Assembly: GCF_000403435.2 (NCBI RefSeq)
Contig: NZ_KE159707.1
Location: forward strand, 669,607 to 733,606
Direction of reading: 5' to 3'
DNA: 64,000 nt
Origin: Oscillibacter sp. 1-3
GTDB lineage: Bacteria; Bacillota; Clostridia; Oscillospirales; Oscillospiraceae
Part shown: positions 39,270-47,091 of the stretch, piece after piece
How the letters are laid out: each line of letters starts with the position of its first letter
How positions within the stretch are numbered: position 1 is the first letter of the stretch
Made by a program: the position numbers and the translations under genes
The notes under the pieces: model-generated
The model's input: the letters and a program-made list of their open reading frames with translations, nothing else
Database searches by the model: none
What the model was told of the DNA's origin: nothing

Positions 39270-39335
39270 GGCAAACCGCCTAAAAAGGGGGGCGCAAAAA
39301 TATTGGGACTAGACCATTTTTCAAACAGGGCCTAG
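39270..39335 (+). promoter_or_regulatory. Possible second, degenerate GEMM-I aptamer
   Basis: GGCAAACC (39270-39277), a short stem with TAAAAA loop, and GGGGCGCAAA (39289-39298) copy the first half of the GEMM-I core. The second half merges into coding remnants and lacks a clear GGTTGCC. It may be a decayed tandem aptamer. Confidence 0.35.
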
Positions 39336-39890
39336 CAAAGGCCAGCTGGATGCTGCTAAAAAGATCAAGGAAGACGCCGAGGACGCAAAGAAGGAAGCCG
39401 ATGCTGCCGTAATCGAGACCGAGGATGAGATTGGGGACATTATCACCAGGTGGTAATCCCGGCGGCATTACCACCGGCGGTGACGGCGATACCCCCCTCC
39501 CCGGCGATGATGACGGCGGCGCCACCATCGAAGACGGCATCGTCCCCCTGGCCCTGATGCACACCCGCGGCGAGCTGATGAACTTCCTCCACATCCGCGC
39601 CGGCAGTCCTGCCGCCGCTCCAGCGATCTTCGCCGACGGGCCTGCGGACCACGAGTTCGCACTTGGCCATCGGCTGGGCCCAGCCCAACGGCATCGCCAC
39701 CGCTTACGAGGACGGAGCCTTTGACCCCGCCAACTTCGCCGTCGCCGGCGACAAGGCCGCCTTCCTGGAGGCTTACGCCCGGTTCAGCGGCATGAGGGTG
39801 ACCTTCCCCCTGACCACCATGGCCGGGACGGAGGACGACGCCATCGTGGAGAACGCCGACGCCATTCTGGCCGAGTTCTTCGGCGACTGA
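39313..39890 (+). pseudogene. Surface/exported protein C-terminus with two frameshifts
   Basis: Three successive frames give a continuous sense: QLDAAKKIKEDAEDAKKEAD ... ETEDEIGDIIT (to 39447), GGNPGGITTGGDGD ... GGATIEDGIVPLAL ... FADGPADHEFA (39449-39664), and LAIGWAQPNGIATAYEDGAF ... AEFFGD ending at TGA 39890. Frames change near 39448 (one extra A) and near 39665 (one extra T). The last part resembles SLH-like end domains (FADVPADHxxxxAIGWAxxNGIAxGYxDGTFxP). The N-terminus is missing. Following c-di-GMP riboswitches fit a c-di-GMP-controlled surface protein. Confidence 0.75.
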
Positions 39891-39920
39891 TTTCAAAATT
39901 CCAGCCGTGAAATCCGGCAG

Positions 39921-39949
39921 CCGCCGCCCCGACGGGGCGGCGGTTTGCT
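39921..39949 (+). terminator. Terminator after the pseudogene
   Basis: CCGCCGCCCC/GGGGCGGCGG stem (39921-39943) followed by TTTGCTTTT. Confidence 0.85.
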
Positions 39950-40155
39950 TTTGAAAAATAACCCGACAGAAAACCGGACCACAGCGTGTGCGGGGGGGGG
40001 CGGAAAGGGGCCAGCGCCCGCGGCGCAGGGGCGGATAAAGCGGAAGCAGGCCTGCCGGCGGTTCTTTTTTCTCCCCTTCGACAGATTCCAGCCGCCTTCT
40101 CCATCCACTATATGTAGAATAGAGAAAACCCAAACAACACAAAGGAGGCGGTTCT

Positions 40156-40965
40156 ATGGAGCGCGCGGAGGAACGGCGGGTCCTGCGCCTGCCGGCGGCG
40201 GACATTCGTCCCAACCCCGCTCAGCCCCGGCGTTTTTTTGACGAGGCGTCCCTGCGGGAGCTGGCGGCCTCAATCCGGCGCCACGGCATCCTCCAGCCAC
40301 TCACCGTGCGGCGGCGGGGAGACGGCTGGGAGCTGGTGGCCGGGGAGCGGCGGCTTCGGGCCGCGAGGCTGGCGGGTCTTGAGACAGTGCCCTGCATCGA
40401 GGCGGCGGTGGACAGCCGCCAGTCCGCCCTGCTGGCCTTGGTGGAGAACCTCCAGCGGGAGGACCTGCATTATTTTGAGGAGGCCGCCGCCATTGCCGCG
40501 TACATCAAAGAGTCCGGCTCCACCCAGGAGGAGGCCGCCGCCCTGCTGGGGCGGTCTCCCTCGGCGGTGGCCAACAAGCTGCGGCTGCTGCGCCTCTCCC
40601 CCGCCTGCCGGGAGATTTTGATCTCCGGCGCCCTGGCGGAGCGCCACGCCCGCACCCTTTTGCGGCTGGAGGACGAGAGCGAGCGGCTTTTGGCCGCACG
40701 GCACATGGCGGAAAAGCAGCTGACCGTGGCTCAGGCGGAGCAGTACGTGGAGCGGCGGCTGGCCGCCCTGCAGTCCACGCCTCCGGCGGGCCGGCGGACC
40801 TACATCATAAAAGATGTACGGCTGTTTTTGAACAGCGTGGACCGGGGGCTCCAGATTATTCGGGACGCCGGGGTGGACGCCGCCTGCGGCCGCGAGGAGA
40901 CGGAGGACGACATCCTCCTCACCATCCGTATTCCCAAGCGCCCCGCTTTTTCCCGGGAGAGATAA
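40156..40965 (+). CDS. noc: Noc-like nucleoid occlusion ParB-family protein
   Basis: The 269-residue protein has the ParB CTPase core (IRPNPAQPRRFFDEASLREL, VAGERRLRAARLAGL, VENLQREDLHYFEEAAAI), an HTH (TQEEAAALLGRSPSAVANKLRLL) and a C-terminus YIIKDVRLFLNSVDRGLQII ... ILLTIRIPKR, which is the Noc-type ending and differs from ParB at 6921. In Bacillus Noc prevents division over the nucleoid from NBS sites. ATG 40156 follows AAAGGAGGCGG. It is alone, 30 kb from parAB; no clear NBS site was found in the window. Confidence 0.85.
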   Translation: MERAEERRVLRLPAADIRPNPAQPRRFFDEASLRELAASIRRHGILQPLTVRRRGDGWELVAGERRLRAARLAGLETVPCIEAAVDSRQSALLALVENLQREDLHYFEEAAAIAAYIKESGSTQEEAAALLGRSPSAVANKLRLLRLSPACREILISGALAERHARTLLRLEDESERLLAARHMAEKQLTVAQAEQYVERRLAALQSTPPAGRRTYIIKDVRLFLNSVDRGLQIIRDAGVDAACGREETEDDILLTIRIPKRPAFSRER

Positions 40966-41201
40966 GGCCGCTCCGCCGCCCACATTTTCAAACTGCCGCC
41001 GTTTTTTCGCAGGGCGGAAGAGCCCGCCGCTTCGGCAGAACATTTTCGGCAGAATATTTCTTTTTCCTCTCTCACTTTCCTTTTATTGTTACTGGATTGT
41101 AACCTTTTTTTCATTGAGAATGTGTTACAATACATCGTGGCAGAAAAGGGCCGGTTGTGTGCGGCGCTTTTTCAAAAGGAACGAGCGACAGGAGGGGCTT
41201 C

Positions 41202-42992
41202 ATGGAACAGATCAACGAAGCCGCGGAGAAGCGGGCCGGGGGAACCCGGCTGAAAAAGAGCGGCGGGATCGGCGGGCCGCTGTTGGCCGCCCTGGGATTG
41301 ACGGCGGTGATCGCCGGCGGGGCCTATCTGGGCCTGTGCGGCTACGCGGTCAACAGCGACACAATCTGGAGCAACACCCATGTGCTGGAGCAGGACATCG
41401 GCGGTCTCACCCGGGACCAGGCCGTTCAGAAGCTGGAGGCCGCCCTGCCGGACATGGCCATCCAGATCCTGCTTCTCGACGACACCACCCCGCCGGACGC
41501 GCCGGAGAACTACTCCGTCGGCGCAGACTCCGGCATGGGCGCTCAGATCCCCCTCGGCGATCTGGGAGCGGAGGTGGACGCCGCCGCCCTGGTGGAGTTC
41601 GCGGACCAGACCCAGCGGTCCCAGTCCTTCCTCACCGCCGGATACCGCTACCTCTCCCGGGAGGAGGCCCACTCTTTCAACAAACCGGACGCCATCACCC
41701 TGGACCCGGAGAAGACGGCAAAGACCGCGGAGCGTGTGGCGGACAGTCTCTCCTGGCCGGCGGCGAACACCGCTTACAGCGTGGAGGAGGACGCCCTTCT
41801 GGTGCGGATTCCCCAAGACGGCCAGTCCCTGGACGCCGACGCGCTGCGCTCCGCGCTGGAGGACCGCGCCTGGAACAGCAGCCTCACCATTGCCCTCCCC
41901 CGGGAGATTCTCTCCCCCACAGAGGTCCTCACCGCCCAGGACATCCACGACGCTGTCAGCGGCGAGGTGAAAAACGCCGGGTATGACGCGGAGACCGACA
42001 CCGTCACCCCCGAGCAGGTGGGGGCGGATTTTGACATCCCTGCCGCCCAGGCGGCCATGGACGCGGCGGAGCCCGGCTCCACCGTGCGCATCAACGCGGA
42101 CATCCAGCTCCCCGCCGTCACGGCGGAGGACCTGGAGGAGCTGCTGTTCCGGGACGTGCTGGGTGAGGCCCGGACCCACGTATCCGGCACGGCGGCCCGG
42201 ATCTCCAATGTGAAGCTGGCCTCCGCGGCCTTCAACGGCGTGGTGCTCAACACCGGCGACATGTTCTCCTACAACGAGACCGTGGGCCAGCGGACGGCGG
42301 CCAAGGGCTACCGGCCCGCGCCGGCCTATGTGCAGGGCGAGACGGTGGACGAGATCGGCGGCGGCGTGTGCCAGCCCTCCTCCACGCTGTACTTAGCCTG
42401 CCTCCGGGCCAACCTGGAGATTACGGAGCGGTACGCCCACCGGTACGTCCCCGCCTACATCGGCAAGGGCATGGACGCCACGGTGTCCTGGGGGGGGCCG
42501 GACTACAAGTTCACCAATAACACGGACTATCCCATCAAGATCGAGACCGTTTACGAAAAGGGCTATCTCACGGTGCGCCTGCTGGGCACCAACGTGGACG
42601 GCACCTATGTGAAGATGACCTACGAGGAGCTCTCCTCCACCCCCTTTGAGGTGGTCTACGAGGACGATCCCACCCTGGCCCCGGGCCAGGAGGTGGTGAA
42701 GGTCACGCCCTACACCGGCTACAAGGGGCGGACCTACCGCAATGTCTACGCCGCAGACGGCACACTGATCTCCAGCGAGTACGAGGCCACCAGTGACTAC
42801 AAGGTCCGCAACCGGGTGATCCTGCGGGGACCGGAGGCGGAGCCCTCCGTCCCGGCGGTGAACCCGGACCCCGGCGGCTTTGTAGTGGATCTGCCGGAGG
42901 TCACGGACCCCGGAGTGGTGATAGAGCCTCCGGTGGAGGACCCGGGGATGAATCCCCCCATTATCGTCCTGCCGGAGGAGGAGATCGGGTGA
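41202..42992 (+). CDS. VanW-family cell-wall protein
   Basis: Membrane-anchored exported protein. ATG 41202 (MEQINEAAEKR, GGAGGGG upstream) gives 596 residues: a transmembrane helix (about 27-50), a PG_binding_4-like domain (about 60-280), the VanW domain (FNGVVLNTGDMFSYNETVGQRT, ETVDEIGGGVCQPSSTLY, about 340-450), a G5-like beta region (about 460-540) and a Pro-rich acidic tail. VanW proteins accompany some vancomycin-resistance clusters but are common in Clostridia without resistance; no van genes are here. Role in wall maintenance is inference. Confidence 0.9.
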   Translation: MEQINEAAEKRAGGTRLKKSGGIGGPLLAALGLTAVIAGGAYLGLCGYAVNSDTIWSNTHVLEQDIGGLTRDQAVQKLEAALPDMAIQILLLDDTTPPDAPENYSVGADSGMGAQIPLGDLGAEVDAAALVEFADQTQRSQSFLTAGYRYLSREEAHSFNKPDAITLDPEKTAKTAERVADSLSWPAANTAYSVEEDALLVRIPQDGQSLDADALRSALEDRAWNSSLTIALPREILSPTEVLTAQDIHDAVSGEVKNAGYDAETDTVTPEQVGADFDIPAAQAAMDAAEPGSTVRINADIQLPAVTAEDLEELLFRDVLGEARTHVSGTAARISNVKLASAAFNGVVLNTGDMFSYNETVGQRTAAKGYRPAPAYVQGETVDEIGGGVCQPSSTLYLACLRANLEITERYAHRYVPAYIGKGMDATVSWGGPDYKFTNNTDYPIKIETVYEKGYLTVRLLGTNVDGTYVKMTYEELSSTPFEVVYEDDPTLAPGQEVVKVTPYTGYKGRTYRNVYAADGTLISSEYEATSDYKVRNRVILRGPEAEPSVPAVNPDPGGFVVDLPEVTDPGVVIEPPVEDPGMNPPIIVLPEEEIG

Positions 42993-43018
42993 GACCGGCG
43001 GGAAGAGCGTGAAACAAT

Positions 43019-43051
43019 CAGCGGCGCCGCCAAATCCTGGCGGCGCCGCTG
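43019..43051. terminator. Strong hairpin between vanW-like gene and rpsR
   Basis: CAGCGGCGCCGCC and its complement with a 7-base loop form a 13-bp GC stem between convergent genes; T-tracts are weak on both sides. A second long-loop stem, GCCCCCTGAC/GTCAGGGGGC, follows at about 43106-43148. Confidence 0.65.
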
Positions 43052-43184
43052 TCCGTCCGGCGCAGTCGGAAAAGATGCCGCCGGAGAGTGTCTCATCATA
43101 TGAATGCCCCCTGACACAGTACTTCCGTTTTCCTGCGTCAGGGGGCGCTGCTTATGATCTGTTTGCCGGGGATTCGCCGTTCCC

Positions 43185-43436
43185 TCAGTCGGTGACGTAG
43201 GGCAGCAGAGCGATCTGACGGGCCCGCTTGATGGCCTCAGTCAGCTGGCGCTGGTGCATGGCGCAGGTGCCGGTGGTCCTGCGGGGCAGGATCTTGGCGC
43301 GCTCGGAGGTGAACCGGCGCAGCTTGGCGGCATCCTTGTAATCGATGCTCTCGCACTTCTCAGCGCAGAACTGGCAGACCTTGCGGCGCTTGCCCCGCAT
43401 GGGGCGGGCGGGTCTTGCTTCACGATCGAAAGCCAT
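43185..43436 (-). CDS. rpsR: Ribosomal protein S18
   Basis: The 83-residue protein binds S6 on the 30S platform. It has the C-x2-C zinc-type start ([19 protein letters not shown]) and [35 protein letters not shown] split across the family core. ATG 43436 follows AAGGAGGAAGC. It is the last gene of rpsF-ssb-rpsR, 222 bases after ssb. Confidence 0.97.
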   Translation of the reverse strand: MAFDREARPARPMRGKRRKVCQFCAEKCESIDYKDAAKLRRFTSERAKILPRRTTGTCAMHQRQLTEAIKRARQIALLPYVTD

Positions 43437-43658
43437 AGTGCTTCCTCCTTATTTCATAGTCGGCGGTCCCCGCTCCGGAAAGAGCGGGAGGCCGGGTCAT
43501 TCTAAGAATTCATTCAAAAGCGTGAAAAGGCTTTTGCGGCGTCATAGACGCGCTGAATCCTTATGAGACGCGCTTCGCGCCGAAGCGGCGCAAAACGGGA
43601 ACCGTTCACAGGGGGTTCCGTCTCAGAGAAAACGAAAGCGCTTTATCTGAGATCCGTA

Positions 43659-44111
43659 TCAGAACGGCAGCTCGCCGTCCTCCTCGCCGATTTCGGCGAA
43701 GTCGGAGCGGCTCTCCATAGGCGCGGGGGTTCCGCGGCCGACAGGCGCTCCGTAGGCGGGAGGGGCGCCGTAGTCGCCCGGCGCGCTGTCCCGCTTGGAA
43801 TCTCCAAAGTAGATGTTGTCGGCGATTACCTCGGCGCTTCTGCGCTTGCCGCCGTTGTTGTCGGTCCAGTCGCGGATCTGCAGGCGGCCCTCCACAATGG
43901 CCATGCGGCCCTTGGCGAAGTACTTGCTGACAAATTCCGCGGTGCCCCGCCAAGCCACGATGTCGATGAAATCCGTCTCCTTCTCACCGCTCTGGGACTT
44001 GAAGTCCCGGTCGCAGGCGATGGAGAAGGACGTGACGGCGGTGCCGCTCTGGGTCCGGCGCAGCTCAGGGTCACGGGTCAGACGGCCCATGAGGACAATC
44101 CTGTTGAGCAT
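43659..44111 (-). CDS. ssb: Single-stranded DNA-binding protein
   Basis: Protects ssDNA during replication and repair. The 150 residues start MLNRIVLMGRLTRDPELR, the SSB OB-fold signature, with FSIACDRDF and WRGTAEFVSKYFAKGRMAIVEG. A Gly/Pro-rich linker leads to the acidic tip EEDGELPF that recruits partners. Ten bases separate it from rpsF, as in most Firmicutes. Confidence 0.97.
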   Translation of the reverse strand: MLNRIVLMGRLTRDPELRRTQSGTAVTSFSIACDRDFKSQSGEKETDFIDIVAWRGTAEFVSKYFAKGRMAIVEGRLQIRDWTDNNGGKRRSAEVIADNIYFGDSKRDSAPGDYGAPPAYGAPVGRGTPAPMESRSDFAEIGEEDGELPF

Positions 44112-44121
44112 ATGTGCCTCC

Positions 44122-44418
44122 TTATTCGCCCTTGCAGACGATCATGGAGCGCATGACGCCTTCGGTAATGCCGAGGACGCGGTCCAGCTCCTTGGGGAAC
44201 TCGGGGCCGCTGGTGAACGTCATCAGCACATAGTAGCCGTCGTTCTTGTAGTTGATGGGATAGGCCAGTTTCCGGGCGCCCCACTCCTCCACCTCAACGG
44301 CGGAGCCGTGCTGCTCAGCCAGGGCCTTGAACTTCGCCACCATCGCGGCGATGCTCTCCTCCCCCTGTGCAGGGTCGACGATATACACGACCTCGTAATT
44401 GGCAGTAACCTTTGCCAT
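44122..44418 (-). CDS. rpsF: Ribosomal protein S6
   Basis: The 98-residue protein (ATG 44418, MAKVTANYEVVYIVDPAQGE, GGAGGTGC upstream) has the S6 ferredoxin-like fold with WGARKLAYPINYKNDGYYVLMTF. It is the first gene of the rpsF-ssb-rpsR operon. Confidence 0.97.
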   Translation of the reverse strand: MAKVTANYEVVYIVDPAQGEESIAAMVAKFKALAEQHGSAVEVEEWGARKLAYPINYKNDGYYVLMTFTSGPEFPKELDRVLGITEGVMRSMIVCKGE

Positions 44419-44496
44419 GTTTGCACCTCCTTTTGGACAAATGGCCCCCGTTCCACGACGGGAGCAAGGATATGCCCGCAAAATACGAGCTTTATT

Positions 44497-44524
44497 ATTA
44501 TACAGGAAACGGCGCGAATGTCAA
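44497..44524 (-). promoter_or_regulatory. Promoter of rpsF-ssb-rpsR
   Basis: TTGACA (44519-44524) and TG-TATAAT (44497-44502) on the minus strand, spacer 16 bp. Confidence 0.85.
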
Positions 44525-44770
44525 GGAAAATATTTGCATATCTGCTTTTTTACCCTGCGATCTGCCGGGATTCCCGTCGTATTCCGCCCTTTTTGGCGGA
44601 AGAGGCCGCCGCCTGGGCGCGTTGACCTTGTTCAGAAGGATTCGCCGGGGATGAAAGAGGCCGCGAGCCAGAGGCCCGCGGCTTGGGATTGGCGCATTTT
44701 GGAGGGGAACCGGAAAACGATCTATCGTAAACGGGTGTCTCACCCAAACGTCCATATAATCCGCGGATAA
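44525..44770. other. Non-coding spacer, nothing further recognised
   Basis: About 250 bases upstream of the rpsF promoter. A plus-strand TATAAT near 44753 would fire into the terminator at 44773. No open frame with a ribosome site was found. Confidence 0.4.
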
Positions 44771-44772
44771 AA

Positions 44773-44799
44773 AAACCCACGCCAGCTCCGGCGTGGTTT
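44773..44799 (-). terminator. Bidirectional terminator after the 27-codon gene
   Basis: CCACGCC/GGCGTGG stem with flanking A-run (left) and T-run (right); on the minus strand it is followed by TTTTTTTATCC, 10 bases after the small gene's stop. Confidence 0.85.
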
Positions 44800-44808
44800 C
44801 ACGGATTT

Positions 44809-44892
44809 TTACCGCTCACTCTCGGACCAGGTTTCGCCTACGAAAATCAGGTCGTCCACATCGCCATATACCGGGTACTTAATGTCTTTCAT
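44809..44892 (-). CDS. 27-residue acidic small protein
   Basis: ATG 44892 with AAAGGAGAGAATTGAT upstream reads MKDIKYPVYGDVDDL, IFVGETWSESER, then stop: 27 residues, net acidic. It has its own consensus promoter (44930-44957) and its own terminator, which argues for a real gene. No signal peptide, Cys or recognised motif. It could be a small regulatory or modified peptide; no processing or export genes are adjacent. Confidence 0.65.
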   Translation of the reverse strand: MKDIKYPVYGDVDDLIFVGETWSESER

Positions 44893-44929
44893 ATCAATTC
44901 TCTCCTTTCTTTGTTTTGAAGATATATAA

Positions 44930-44957
44930 ATTATAACACGTTTTTTCCAGATTGCAA
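44930..44957 (-). promoter_or_regulatory. Promoter of the 27-codon gene
   Basis: TTGCAA (44952-44957) and TATAAT (44930-44935), spacer 16 bp, about 40 bases before the start codon. Confidence 0.8.
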
Positions 44958-45108
44958 GCACAATTTGTGGTAGAATTACCAAAGGCCGACCTCTTATTTT
45001 GGGGGATGCCGGAATGCTGCGCTGCGGGCGCGCCTGGAGAGTACGATTTCTCCATAGGGCCTGCCGTTTCTTTGTGTATTTTTTCTCTCGCAATCACACA
45101 GCCCGTTG

Positions 45109-45117
45109 TGCTATAAT
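45109..45117 (+). promoter_or_regulatory. Extended -10 promoter for the YciI gene
   Basis: TGC-TATAAT (45109-45117) with no good -35 box. The 290-base divergent spacer towards the 27-codon gene holds nothing else recognised. Confidence 0.55.
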
Positions 45118-45187
45118 AGCCCAAAAGGCCGGTTTGCGGCGCCGCTGAAACGGAAAAACAATATTTTTTTGCTGAGAGGAGAGGCAA

Positions 45188-45490
45188 ATGAAGGACTGGC
45201 TGTATGTAATGCTGATCGAAAAGACCAAAATGTACAACAGGCTTACCAAAGCCGCGGTGGAGCGGCACGTCGCCAATTTGAAAAAGCTGGACGATGACGG
45301 ACACCTGGAGCTGGGCGGGGCCTTCAAGGGCTTCCCCGGCGTTGCGGGAATGTATGTTCTGCGGGCCGGAAGCTATGAGGAGGCGGAGGAGCTCTGCAAG
45401 GCGGAGCCGCTTGTCACAGAGGGATTTGCCACATATAAGCTGAAGGCGCTGCAGACGGCGAACCGGGAGAACAACTACCTGCTTACGTAA
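45188..45490 (+). CDS. YciI-family protein
   Basis: The 100-residue protein has the YCII ferredoxin-like fold: WLYVMLIEKTKMYNRLTKAAVERH with the conserved His, LKKLDDDGHLELGGAF, and YEEAEELCKAEPLVTEGFATYKL with the conserved Asp/Glu region. Relatives include dechlorinases and uncharacterised stress proteins; the reaction is not predictable. ATG 45188 follows GAGAGGAGAGGCAA. Confidence 0.88.
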   Translation: MKDWLYVMLIEKTKMYNRLTKAAVERHVANLKKLDDDGHLELGGAFKGFPGVAGMYVLRAGSYEEAEELCKAEPLVTEGFATYKLKALQTANRENNYLLT

Positions 45491-45558
45491 CCGGCCGTGC
45501 GCCGCTTTGTTGGCGCCGCATTCCGGCGATGATAGATGATGGAGGAGGCGGAGCGGCT

Positions 45559-46413
45559 ATGGCGGACCGTCCCAAAAAGTGCCGCCCGCTGAGGACGATG
45601 TGTACTCTGGCGGCGGTAATACTGGCGGCGCTGTTTGTCCGCTGGGACAACACGGCCTTGCAGGTGACCTATTTTGAGCCGGTCTTCGCCGGACTGCCGG
45701 AGGGCTTTGACGGCTGTTGGCTGGCAGTGCTCAGCGACCTTCACGGCGCGAGGTTCGGCCCGGGGAATGCGGACCTGTTCGCCGCCGTGGCGGCGGCCGC
45801 GCCGGATTATATCTTTTATCTGGGGGATCTGGAGGACCGGCACCGGGGTCCCAGGGAGGGCTACGCAGAGGAGGCTGCCCAAGGCCTCTCGGCCATTGCG
45901 CCGCTGTACTATGTGACGGGCAACCACGAGTGGGCCATCGGCGATGTGCCGGAGCTGAAAAAGCGTCTGGCGGCCAGCGGGGCCCGGGTGCTGACCAACG
46001 AGTTTGTCACCCTGGAGCGCAACGGGGACACGGTGGTTCTGGCGGGAATCGACGATCCCAACGGCTACGCCGACCAGAAGACGCCGGAGCAGGTGGCGGC
46101 GGAGATCTACGCCGCCCAGGGCGATCCCTTCTGGATGCTGCTGGCCCACCGGAACAACGAGTTTGCGGAGCGGTACAGCCTGCTGGGGACGGACCTGGTG
46201 CTCTCGGGCCACGGCCATGGCGGCATCATCCGCCTGCCCTTTACGGACGGGCTTTTGTCCGTGGAGCGGACGTTTTTCCCGTCCTACACGGCGGGGCTCT
46301 ATGAGGAGAACGGCTCGGCGCTGTTCGTCACCCGGGGCCTGGGGAATTCCGGGCCCACGTTCCGGCTGTTCAACCGCCCGGAGGTGGCGGTGGTGACGCT
46401 GCGGTCATCTTAG
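45559..46413 (+). CDS. Membrane-anchored metallophosphoesterase
   Basis: Calcineurin-like phosphoesterase (YkuE-type). ATG 45559, with GGAG five bases upstream, gives 284 residues: one hydrophobic helix (about 14-33) followed by the motifs LSDLHGARFG, YLGDLED, VTGNHEW, LLAHRNN and GHGHGG, all metal-ligand blocks in order. Outward-facing phospholipid or lipid phosphate hydrolysis is known for some relatives. Starts 69 bases after the YciI gene. Confidence 0.92.
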   Translation: MADRPKKCRPLRTMCTLAAVILAALFVRWDNTALQVTYFEPVFAGLPEGFDGCWLAVLSDLHGARFGPGNADLFAAVAAAAPDYIFYLGDLEDRHRGPREGYAEEAAQGLSAIAPLYYVTGNHEWAIGDVPELKKRLAASGARVLTNEFVTLERNGDTVVLAGIDDPNGYADQKTPEQVAAEIYAAQGDPFWMLLAHRNNEFAERYSLLGTDLVLSGHGHGGIIRLPFTDGLLSVERTFFPSYTAGLYEENGSALFVTRGLGNSGPTFRLFNRPEVAVVTLRSS

Positions 46414-46611
46414 GAAGTCCTGGATCGGCAGGGGCGCCCAGCCCCTGCGGGCGTCGGAGAGGTTCATGCCCAGGCACAGGCCCTGATAAAAGGAATAGAG
46501 GCCCTGTGCGAGCACGGGGTTTTTTCCGATGTACCCGGCCCAGTCTTCCGGGGCCGGAATGGTGACCCAGTTGTAATAAAGTTGCTCCACAACTTCGGGA
46601 ATGTCGTTCAT
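46405..46611 (-). CDS. Hypothetical 68-residue protein divergent from Xre
   Basis: ATG 46611 with GGAGG 7 bases upstream reads MNDIPEVVEQLYYNWVTIP and PEDWAGYIGKNPVLAQGLYS, ending FLR. Helical, Tyr/Trp-rich, no known domain. The stop overlaps the end of the metallophosphoesterase gene by 9 bases. It is divergent from a small Xre regulator across an 81-base AT-rich spacer, like the arrangement at 26.6-27.1 kb. Confidence 0.65.
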   Translation of the reverse strand: MNDIPEVVEQLYYNWVTIPAPEDWAGYIGKNPVLAQGLYSFYQGLCLGMNLSDARRGWAPLPIQDFLR

Positions 46612-46692
46612 AACACAGCCTCCCAATTTTGTACACGATTATGTATAATACACATTGTGGTACGCAATTTTGAAAATGTCAAGGGGTAAATT

Positions 46693-46917
46693 ATGTTTGC
46701 TGAAAAAATACGAATGCTGCGAAACGAAAAAGGGATTAGTCAAACTGCTGTTGCGGCAGAAGCAGGCCTTTCCATGCGTGGATACCAAAATATAGAGTTG
46801 GGCTCTGAGCCCAGGTACAGCAGTATTTTCAAGATTGCAGAGTATTATGATGTCTCAGTGGACTGGCTCATGGGGCGGACCGAGGACCGGTATGCTCACC
46901 GGCGTAAGCCGGAGTAA
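46693..46917 (+). CDS. Xre-family regulator
   Basis: The 74-residue HTH_XRE protein (FAEKIRMLRNEKGISQTAVA, AEAGLSMRGYQNIELG, AEYYDVSVDWLMGRTEDR) has a lower GC content than its neighbours, which may point to recent acquisition. ATG 46693 follows AAGGGGTAAATT. The divergent spacer contains CGATTATGTAT, close to the CGATTATCGTAT operator half at 26811. It ends exactly where a repeat of the hairpin-module family begins. Confidence 0.88.
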   Translation: MFAEKIRMLRNEKGISQTAVAAEAGLSMRGYQNIELGSEPRYSSIFKIAEYYDVSVDWLMGRTEDRYAHRRKPE

Positions 46918-46920
46918 GTG

Positions 46921-47047
46921 CTCGCCCTGACGGGCGGGGTGCATTGCCCAGCCATCATCATGGCTGAAATCCCCCCGCCCGTCAGGGCGAGTAAAAACCA
47001 CCTCCGCCCGAAGGGCGGTACACCCCCCGTCCCGTGCCCGAGGCGCG
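46921..47047 (+). repeat. Hairpin-module repeat, dispersed family, locus 3 (mini-palindrome)
   Basis: CTCGCCCTGACGGGCGGGG (46921-46939) and its exact inverse (46973-46991) flank a 33-base core containing CAGCCATCATCATGGCTG, also present in the giant palindrome. CCGCCCGAAGGGCGG and a GTGCCCGAGGCGCG hairpin follow. The repeat fills the Xre-mnmG spacer. Confidence 0.8.
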
Positions 47048-47091
47048 AAATCCCCGGTCTCCCTGCCAGGGAGACCGTTCAAGGAGCACCT

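Noticed and set aside
37708-40960. Noc-binding (NBS) sites near noc
   Set aside because: Only half-matches (CTCCCGGGAAAA near 37717, TTTCCCGGGAGA near 40947) to the ATTTCCCGGGAAAT consensus were seen.
41157-42992. Vancomycin-resistance cluster from the VanW domain
   Set aside because: VanW proteins are widespread in Clostridia; no vanH/A/X/R/S genes are nearby.
46918-47091. N-terminal extension of mnmG (about 58 codons)
   Set aside because: The codons lie in the dispersed repeat; the conserved MnmG start and a good ribosome site are at 47092.
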